A stretch of 11,636 nt of DNA from Phoronis ovalis (lineage: Eukaryota > Phoronida > Phoronidae), in NCBI GenBank assembly GCA_028565635.1, contig JAOXYB010030987.1, forward strand, positions 1 through 11,636, in the 5' to 3' direction. The position numbers and the translations under genes are program-made. The notes below the pieces were generated by a model. The model saw nothing but the letters and a program-made list of their open reading frames with translations. It ran no database searches and was not told the DNA's origin. This document shows, piece after piece, positions 1 to 9,100 of this stretch; the stretch's first letter is position 1, and every line of letters starts with the position of its first letter.

Positions 1-211
1 TTTAAATCTGATTTTTGGTGGTAGAAAGATTAGTGAATATTGGTCATATTTTAGTTCTATTTTTAAGTAAAAGAAAGGGATACATCACTTTGAATTTAGA
101 CCATATCTACAGCTGGAATATACTTTTGTAGTGCTTTATAGAGTACATTCTTAGAGCATGTGAAGAATTATTGTATGTAAAATGGTAGAAAATATTCCCT
201 AAACTTCAGAA

Positions 212-551
212 GCAATATATTTTATTGCCATTGATCTGTCAAATGTAAAACAAGATTTCCTCCCCTGAGAGTCTTGATATTTTGATCAATACAGAAGATA
301 TTGATCTAGTGGAAGATATATTTATATTGCTAACAAAAAAGAAGTTAAAACACAAACGAGAGATTGTCCCGACTCCCAAGCTACAGGATTTTGCTACAAC
401 TGATCATAAATTAAATATTTCATCATTCCATTGGAAAAACTTTAGTTTCCTATGACTTTATGTGTGTTTATCTTTGTAATGGAGAAAATGTGGAAGTTTC
501 TGAGAGTTCCACTTCAAATGTAACATTGGATTGCAGGACTACAATATAAAC
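212..551 (+). pseudogene. Coding-like relic with frameshifts, family unknown
   Basis: Three overlapping open stretches in three frames follow each other: one closing at TGA 266-268, one open from 249 to the TGA at 453-455 (68 codons, no ATG), and one open from about 414 to the TAA near 549. Near 262-268 the first two frames abut at a C-rich run, so a single indel would join them. The second near 430-455 abuts the third in the same way. The translated text is mixed, with acidic, Lys-rich and Thr/Ser-rich segments, rather than the Phe/Ile/Lys/Asn monotony of random AT-rich DNA. No family is recognised. It may be a decayed transposable-element or processed-gene fragment, or chance. Confidence 0.25.
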
Positions 552-1595
552 GATGAAACACTCTTTGGGCATGATTCAACATACATATATTCTTCATTTC
601 TTTTTTAACTATTCATTCATTTAAAGATCAATAATGTTAATTTCTTAGAAGAAACTTGGTCATTCTCTGATTTATTCACATATCTCTTAAAACGGGATTT
701 GGAGATGAAATTGTTCTAACAGTTATATAATAGATATATTTAAAGAGCACAGTAAAACAGGCAAGAGTAAGGCATTGATTAATATATGCATTAGTTGTGT
801 ATTTATCAAATGATTACCAAAAATTAATGTTATTTTATGCAGATGCCAGTCACAAAGGTCTGATATCTATAATTACCACTAATGTGCAACAAATCTGCAA
901 CCATATGTTAATGATGTTGTCTGCATCAAAACAAAAATGTAGTCTTTTATAAAATTGAGTACTGCAGTTATTATGCTTCCAGTAATTGTATGTATGTTGG
1001 AACATTTAGTGCATAATATGCCTAATACTCAACAAAGAAATTACATTGCTTTTTGCACATATTAAACATATCTCATTGATAACCTATCCAGACTTCTTAT
1101 TATTACAACCAGCTTGCTTCCATTGAATATCTTTATTGTGGTATTATTTGATATAACAACTTGAGAGTTATTAAAATTGAGGTCACTTTTTTATTACATT
1201 ATTTTGTTAGCACAATACATAGTCATATCTTTTACATGCTACCTGGTCATGTCAGGGTCATGTAATATAGAAAACTATATAACACTATATTGAGCTTTAT
1301 ATTTTATCCATTTACTTTAATATACAGTCTAGATTATAAGGAACAAAAATTAAAAAACATAGTTTAAAGTACTTGAAACTTAAAAAAAACTTTGTCTAGA
1401 CAGACCAACTAGGAAATCAGTGGTCTATATACAAATGTCAAGGATGGTAGATTACATAGGTGACATAACTTTAATTAATAGGTTTGGTACCTTACAGAAT
1501 TAATATAGTTACATGTACGTACTGTAGCATTGGGAAGACTGTTCTCTCTTGGGTGTCCTCTTTATGAACTCAAAAAACAAACCTGAGTTTGAATG

Positions 1596-1658
1596 TACAT
1601 ACATATATACATACATACATACACACATACATACATACATACACGCACACACACACAT
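1596..1658. repeat. (ACAT)n / (AC)n compound microsatellite
   Basis: A run of TACA/ACAT tetranucleotides passes into an AC dinucleotide tract with one G interruption. It produces a meaningless Tyr/Ile/His/Thr-repeat reading frame on the + strand. Compound tracts of this kind are common in animal introns and probably length-polymorphic. Confidence 0.9.
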
Positions 1659-3041
1659 AATGTTTTCTTGTGTTTAATGAAAATGCTTTTGAAACAAATA
1701 TTACTTCACCTTACAGGAATACTCCCAAATGAGAAACCAATCTGGTTGCTTGTTTATAATGATTTAATGAATTAACATTACAACATTAAGCCATTACTTG
1801 CAATCAATAAAACATAAAAGACGTCTTAACCTACATGGAATATTACTCAATAATGTTTTATCACCTCAAGTGATATCAGTTTTGTAAAAAAAATAATGAG
1901 CCGTAATCATTATTTCTGATTAGTGTTGCGCCTGAAGGCAAAATAAGTATGTAGACGAGGCCTGTAACTATAACACATTAGTTTTTCCAACCCAGAGTAA
2001 ATCAAACTACAAAGAAAAAAAAGGTTCTGAATATAGATTAATTTCTGGTATTAGGTTAATTTATATTATACATATAAAAACAAACTTAATCTTAAAATAG
2101 ATTTTGTACTATCCCAGATCAAGGTATTAGAAGTATTGAAAGTTAACTAAATTTCTTAGGTACTGTAAAAATGTATATATTTCCACATTTCATATACCTT
2201 ACAATGTTTGTGAATGAAATTCTGAAAGTGACATAATAGTCAAGACTCCTGTTAAAAATCGCCGTCAAATCTCAGATTGGGAATGGGGTTTCCGGGCAGT
2301 TGCATGGAAAAACCTTATCACACACTAGAAAATATACCAACTTGACTAATTTGCATATATACAAATACATTAATTAGCAATGTGCGATATCCTTTCATTA
2401 TGGCAATATTGTGCTCCTCAGTGATATAATATGATGGAATATATTCCATGCATCACAGTACCATTGGATAGACAGACAAACTATACGTGTTATCCATGTG
2501 TATGGCTGCACACCAATCAATAAATGTGTTATTAGGATCCATATGTCAACTTTTATAATATTATTAAAATATATGTTATATGAATGACAAGTGACTTGTT
2601 GTTCACCTGTGTAAAATACGGCTATTTTTATATAAACTGAAAGTATTAGAAATACGCTTTAATGTATTGAAATGTATTATTATCTTGATCTAGCAGTGTA
2701 ACAAATCTCTCCTGTAAAGATATAAATATGTACTGCTTACGGGTGATTATCCCAATTTCGTTGCAAGTACCAAAAAAACACTTGTTTACTCGCCCTGTGA
2801 ACAATATTAAAGGCAGTCACTATAATTTATTTTCCGCCATGTTAAATCTTAATACGCCATTATTATCACATAATAAAATGTCTAACAAGCGAAAAAAACC
2901 CGAATACTATAAAAAATAAATGAATTGACATAAACTAAACTATGTACTGTAAAATGATTAAATTAACAAAAAATCAATGTGACTAAAACAACATGTCTAA
3001 AATTTAATATATAAATAATAAAAGGGTATCTTCATTTTTAG

Positions 3042-3171
3042 AAACATGGAAAACATCACAAAAATCTCGACACTATTCTAAGCTTCAATACACCAACAGG
3101 GAAATATATGTCATGGAATCCACCAGATGAAAAACCTCGAGAAGATGATAAAGCTACTGCTGATGCTGATG
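3042..3171 (+). CDS. FSTL4/5-like: FSTL exon A: basic/acidic linker before the follistatin module
   Basis: The acceptor is ttcatttttag before AAACAT and the donor is GATG followed by gtaagc. It enters in phase 0 (the acceptor itself supplies an in-frame TAG) and leaves in phase 1, encoding residues 1-43. It opens with a Lys/His cluster (KHGKHHK) and ends in an acidic/polar tail (DEKPREDD, then ADAD). This is the N-terminal spacer between the signal peptide and first Cys of the follistatin module, a segment poorly conserved in the family. Assignment rests on splice signals and phase continuity with the Kazal exon rather than on homology. An internal ATG at 3108 is in frame but need not be a start. 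The exact 5' border is less certain than the 3' border. Confidence 0.75.
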
Positions 3172-6100
3172 GTAAGCCCTGTATATTCTCATTAAATTCT
3201 CAATGTAAAGTGCACTTAAGTTTTGTAGACTTATCAAAAGGATGGCATATCTTAAACGGCCATGTTTTCACAGAAATTAAGTTGCTAAGCTCGCTTAATT
3301 ATCTTGTCAAGTAAGAATGGGTTAATTAAGCATTCATCATTTGTTGTATTATCTTAATACTTTAAATGGCTACATTCATGTCCAATTAATGTCAGTTTTG
3401 TGGTAATTTTTTAGCCCAATGTTTTAGAAATTTTTTGTAATGATTTTTCATTTTGATCTGCTTGGTTTGAGTCAGTAAAAACTTGATCTAATTCTTGTGC
3501 TGTTTCACTGAAGCTAAGATTATCAATTAAATTAGAATTAAAATTGATGACATCAGCATTTTTACGAAAATAAAAGATTTTGAACTTCAGATTTTTACAA
3601 TTAGTATAAATTATCTTGTAGATTACCTTTGTGAGAATCGAGAATGTTCACCAGGACAATTATGTAAATATGGTGCATGTGTATGTGGAGGCCGTGACCT
3701 ATGCAAAGATCATTACCATCCTGTCTGTGGATCTGATGGTATCTTATATCCCAGTCATTGTGAACTTCACAGAACTGCTTGTGTCAAACAGGTGCACATA
3801 CATATAGATCATAGTCAAAAGGGTTGTCAAGAAGAAAATGAAAAAGGTTAGCCTGTTGTAACATTATTTTATGCTCACTTTGATTGCTAGTGAAAGATTT
3901 GACACTGAATTCCCCTTTCATTGGATGATCAGACTATATGATCATATCACCTAAAGAATGCTACCAAAAATATTTCTTAAATTAAGTCATGGAGGCTATT
4001 TATAACCTCCTGTGTTGAAAACAATCAAACAAGCTCACAGTATTATAAAGGCCGCATTAAAATATAGTCCAATGCACATAAATATGTATTTTCTACCTTA
4101 GTTAAAAAGTTTGAATTTGGATAAGTGACTGGCTTAAAAACAGATATATTATAGATTTGCTGTGCTGCAATAAGGAGACGATGATCACTGGTACTGGTAC
4201 TGGTGTCGGTAGTTTGTCAGTAGTGACATTTAATGCAATTCCCTATGCAATTCTTTTATGTGCCTGATGGATTAGAAAAACCTATAGCTGATGAGAGTTG
4301 TCAGTCTGTTGTCTTGGAAACTAAATGATAAATCATTGACTCAAGATTACAATTATACAAAATGACTGATCTAATTACTTATTAGAGATAGTTTCCTTCA
4401 TTTTGCAATAACTGTATTTTGGGTAGACCTTCATTCATAAAGTGAGTTCGTTCTGACTTCTGAAATTTTAGTGGTAGTCTTTGAGGGTAAACAGTTCTGA
4501 TATAAAATATTACACTGTTAACTCTATATATGCTAAATCTATATAAAGCCTTTTAGAAAGAATTTCCGATGAATAACTTCCGATTAGTCATTTTGCAAAT
4601 TGATTTTTTAAAACCCAGATTTAATAATGTGTCTCAGGCAACTGGAAAGTACTTTGATTGGGATATAAAATGTGCTCTTGCAAATGTCTGCAGAAGTTAA
4701 AAAGCAAACACTAAAAAATCAATAAACAAATACAAGTATATATAAATATATTTTTTCTGTAATTCATTATTGTCTGGATTTTAATATTCTGAAATTCCTG
4801 TCCATATATATTTATTTTATAGAAACTGAGCTTGTTGCCATCCAAAATGTTTATGGAAGTTATAGTCAAATATAAGTTGGTTAACTGTACATGCATGAGT
4901 TATGTATACAGCAAATACACAGAGCTGTAGCTTGTAACAATGCCTAAATGAGGCTTGTCATGATGAATTTCAGTGAAGGGAACTATTATCTGTCGCTATA
5001 AGAAAAAAAGCCATTTTTATTTCACTGCCTGCTGACATATTGTCTCAAACTTTAAGTTATAAACAGGTTTCTATGTATCTAATAAATGTAAGTAAAAGAA
5101 CAGTAGCATGTAAAGCTATCTTTTCTAAAGTGGTCATGTCACTGTATATATGAGTATGTGACCATATTTCCAGTGGTCATGTCACTATATATGAGTATGT
5201 GACCATATTTCCAGGCTCTTGCTAAATCATTTTTTTTCAAACAAATTTTTGGATATAAGTCAAATATGCAAAATACATCAAAAGTCTTATGTAATTTATT
5301 TTGAAAAAATGTACATTTCAAATACACATAAAAAACTAAAGGAATATTAATCCAGAAGATATGGTGATTCATGGATTACAAAAGCCAGAACATACATCAG
5401 TTCAAATTATATGAAGGTGCATTATATATTAATTATGAAGATTAAACACACCTATATTCCCTTAATGAATGTATTGATGATTCATGTATTATTACACAAC
5501 TCTAGTTTCTAATTAAACAGATTATACGAAGGATTCTGCACAATGAGATGATGAATTATTGATTGATTCCCATTCAATTGAGAAAATTTAACTTATAAAG
5601 TATTTCTAATGATAATTAGTACTGCTGAGATCTCAAATGCAGAATTATTTAAATTTTTGGTTGCTCATATATAGGAGAGTTTTCAGTCAACTAAATACCA
5701 AAATCCTTATAAAGATCATTGTCATCATGATAATTTTAAATCTTTAAAACAGGATCACAAGCTTGAAATAAAATATTCTGTACTTGCGACTTGCAATATA
5801 ACATTTACCGTATACTATCAGATGTTTAACACTACTGTTAAACTAAGAAATAAAAACTTGATTCAAAAACAAAATGTGCCATAAAAATCACACAATTTAG
5901 TAGTTGAGAAACAGACATAGACACAGAATTGCTGTATATTTTAGTTATTCTATAGTTGGTAGGGTGCTAAAAGCTGATCTCTGTGAAAGTTTATCCTAAT
6001 GTGTTATCCTAAATATCATAGATGTTGATGTTTTGGTTATGTTTTTTGTGTAACAAGTCACATTGTGCTTTGCAGATGAGGTGTTTGGTGGTGGACATCA

Positions 6101-9100
6101 TAAACACAAACCCAGAAAACACCAGAACGAGGAAAACCATGCCCAGCAAGAAAACAAGAAACATCAAAAGCATGTTGAGAAACACACTAACAAACCATCT
6201 ACTAAAAAAGATTTGAGTTTTGATAAGAAGGGAAAGAAAACTGAAGTAGGAAAAAAAGCGCATCATAAGAAACATGGCATGAAAGTATGCAACTGTTGAT
6301 ACATTTTCATTGTTTACAGTCTAAAATGTTTGTTTTCTCTATTCTAATTTTACTAAGATGTATTTCAGTTTTGAATATTCCTATTTTATTTTTAAATCGC
6401 ATAGTAAGGTTATTGGACATGAATTTTTTACTGCTTATTGTTTATTGTACTGATTGCTGTACTAACTGTTTTATCTAAATGAGTTTTAGTTTCCATTTTG
6501 GAACACTTTATTGACATTGTAGTATTACACATGAATACATTTGTATTTGATTTGTAGGCCATCAACAAGGAAGAACTTGGAAAGGGAACTCCGCATTTTG
6601 TTAACTTTGAAGCAGATGAACATCCACAAGTAAAACAAAAGCAAGAAATAAAAGAAAAGGTTGGTGACTAATGTTTTGTGCTAAATATAATGTATAATTG
6701 CTAATAATGATAGAATTGTTAAACTAGGATGCTGTACTATGGGTGTTTATTTGAAACAAACAATTCAAACTATAAAGCAGATAAACAACCGATGTTTTTC
6801 AAAAATGAATATGCGAAATATACAAAGACGAAATACAGTTTGTAAATAAAATTAATTCATCTTAGATGCCATTTAATGATAAAAATACTGGGGTACATGT
6901 ATCTCTTAATTTGATGATTGCACAATGTGTTCAAATAGCGTAAAGATATGTTTATAGTGTATTAATTATCATCATTATTCACCATTCACAAAATTGCAAA
7001 TTTGTCATTTACAAATAAAAATTACAATATTTAGAATATACTTTATACATGCTCTATTTCAATTGCATGTACTTTTTCAGAAAATGGAAATAAAGAAACC
7101 GGTATCCTTTAAAGACAATAAGGTCACAAATATATTAGAACAAGCCAAGGCAGAAATCGAACAAGTTAATGTAGAAATCAAGATTGAACACCCAAAAATC
7201 TGCAGTGAGAAAATTTATGCAGCTTTTAAAGACAAACTGCTACAATTCCATTGTAACCGCCTGGGTAAAGATGATTGCAAGGAAACTGGTACGTTTTTTT
7301 TTTAGTTTTGTTCCTGAAGAAGCAAGTATAAATATAGGTATTTTTTATGCTTTCCTCTATTTTTTAGGTCATTGATTTAAGAGGTTTCCTAAACTGATTA
7401 AGGGCCATATTTTTTGCTCTCTTTAGGTGAAATGTATCAGTTTATTAGGCAAAATATCACATGGTGTAAATAAGCCATATTAATTTTTGTAATACAAAAT
7501 GCTTTCACTCTAAAAAAATTACATTTAAAATCATCTTATAGGGCAATTATATAATTTTCTTGTGCCATTAATACTGCAATAATTGCATTTCAGGTTTTAA
7601 GAGTCCATTCCTTGCCAATGCAATGTTTAGCTACTATGACAAAAATTTTGATAAAATGCTGGACCAATGGGAATTAGAGTACACTCAGAAAAAGGACAAG
7701 TTTGAAAAACTATCTGAAAATTGTGGGTTAACAGATATGTTAAAATATGATGATAGCCTCAAGCTGGATGGTCTTCTGAATATTGATGAGTTCCATCTTG
7801 CACTTGGTGAGTTTTGTACTGATTACAATGACTACATTACATTACTACAATCAACGCTTCCATTTCTGCTGTTACTTTTTAGAGCATCAATTAAAAGCTC
7901 TATTTTTTTTTACAAATTAAATATTTACAATTATTAATATATGTCTTTGCAAAACCTATTTCAATGCTTGATGTTTGTAAAATACACAATTTTTTTTTCA
8001 TCTCTAAGCAAAATATTATTGTTTTTTTTTCAATATCTTAAATCTAAAACAAATTAACACCAAGATATTTTCAGAAAATTTTAAAAGTTGCAGTAATGAA
8101 TTTTGTAATGCCTACATAAATAGTATCTTATATATTTGGCACCAATGACAAATTTTGTCTGAATGAATCTTTATTGATAGAGATTTCTTAGCATTTGTTT
8201 ATATAGATGGCTGTTAGAGATGGGCACCTTCCATCATGTAATTGGATTTTACTGCATCCTGGGAGTTAATTTAATAAACTCTACTATTTGCATTGAATTA
8301 CATTTACAGATGAGCCAAGTATGTTGGTGTAATTTGATTGAAAATCAATGATTTATGTACGAAATAAACTTTGCAGTATTATGATGTTACGGTTGTAAAT
8401 AAACGCCCGCTTTATATTCCATGAGAGCATGGACTGTAGAAAATGAAATGAATAATAATTAGTTTGAGAAAAGTAGGGCTGTAGGTGCAGTGTCTTGTTC
8501 ATGATAAAATAAATAAAATGCTTACTTTATGTTCTAGTAGCAGAGCTAATACAATGTGAAGTGAATATTTAGTTTCACAAAATAATGCTATAATTGTTAC
8601 ACTTTCATTGTTCCATTACCAGTTGCTTTTTATAATGTTAGTAAAGCACGAAAATAAAAAAGATTGAGAATGCATGCTTATAGCTACTAAACACTGTTGG
8701 GTGGCAAAAATGAAACCTGACTCTGTCTGAATATTAAAATCCGCATTGGGTGAGAAATGACATTCTGTGCATTTCTTCACCTGAAATGTTTGTAAGACCA
8801 CAACATTTTTCTTAGAACATCACTGACTAAATATGACATCTTTTAAAGAGTGATAAATATATAGTCTGAGGATTAGGTTAAGTGATTACCACCTGAGACT
8901 TGATGCTTTTTGAGATTATGTTGTCTTTGATGTACTAAAATACCTGTGCAGCTGCATTAGTGTACACCTGTACTGTCATGTTTCAAATATTAAGTATGAT
9001 CAACTCTCATGCAAGCAAGCCTGTAAAAATATCTACTAGTTGTAGTCAGGTAGCAGTTAAGGCTTTGGACATATCTTTATAAAGGATTGAAGACTTATGC

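Larger units (their letters stand above)
1..3041. other. AT-rich non-coding DNA 5' of the first visible exon (probable intron)
   Basis: No convincing exon of the downstream gene was found. The first visible exon begins in phase 0 after an acceptor, so at least one upstream exon must exist. The few ATG-led frames here (for example 1593-1775 and 2728-2919) are short, low-complexity or lack a usable donor, and none shows a clear signal peptide followed by a good splice site. The stretch contains a coding-like relic near 212-551, a tetranucleotide microsatellite at 1596-1658 and a perfect 14-bp palindrome at 2435-2448. I read it as the 3' part of a long intron. Confidence 0.6.
3847..6075 (+). other. 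Intron B-C (2.2 kb)
   Basis: It begins gttagc and ends gctttgcag, phase 1. It is AT-rich with no supported exon. It holds a small hexamer repeat (ACTGGT type, 4187-4210) and a 42-bp direct repeat pair at 5131-5214, listed separately. Short open frames, such as one around 4230-4327 on + and one at 5139-5372 on -, have no splice context and are treated as chance. The - frame is partly made of the direct repeat. Confidence 0.8.

Noticed and set aside
1593-1775. 60-codon + frame starting in the microsatellite
   Set aside because: The N-terminal half is translated ACAT/AC repeat. The rest has no homology and no donor.
2435-2448. Perfect 14-bp palindrome TGGAATATATTCCA
   Set aside because: A palindrome of this length is expected about once in an AT-rich window of this size, and no other site-like context surrounds it.
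2728-2919. 63-codon + frame considered as a possible signal-peptide exon
   Set aside because: The N-terminus lacks a clear hydrophobic core, and no donor gives the phase-0 junction needed for exon A.
4230-4327. Short + frame with coding-like text (VPDGLEKPIADES) in intron B-C
   Set aside because: No acceptor/donor pair gives the required phases, and exon B to exon C already joins cleanly.
5139-5372. 77-codon - frame
   Set aside because: Its C-terminal third is the translated direct repeat at 5131-5214; the remainder shows no recognisable protein.
6009-6275. 88-codon, Phe/Leu-rich membrane-like frame on the - strand
   Set aside because: It is the antisense of the Lys/His-rich exon C: AAG/AAA and CAT/CAC codons give Leu/Phe and Met/Val on the other strand. 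The + strand has matching splice sites and phases.
8418-8433. TCCATG/CATGGA hairpin with 4-nt loop considered as an RNA element
   Set aside because: The arms are only six base pairs, there is no T-run or conserved context, and it lies mid-intron.
8616-8801. 61-codon - frame with several Cys in intron F-G
   Set aside because: No family, no splice context, and a length expected by chance.
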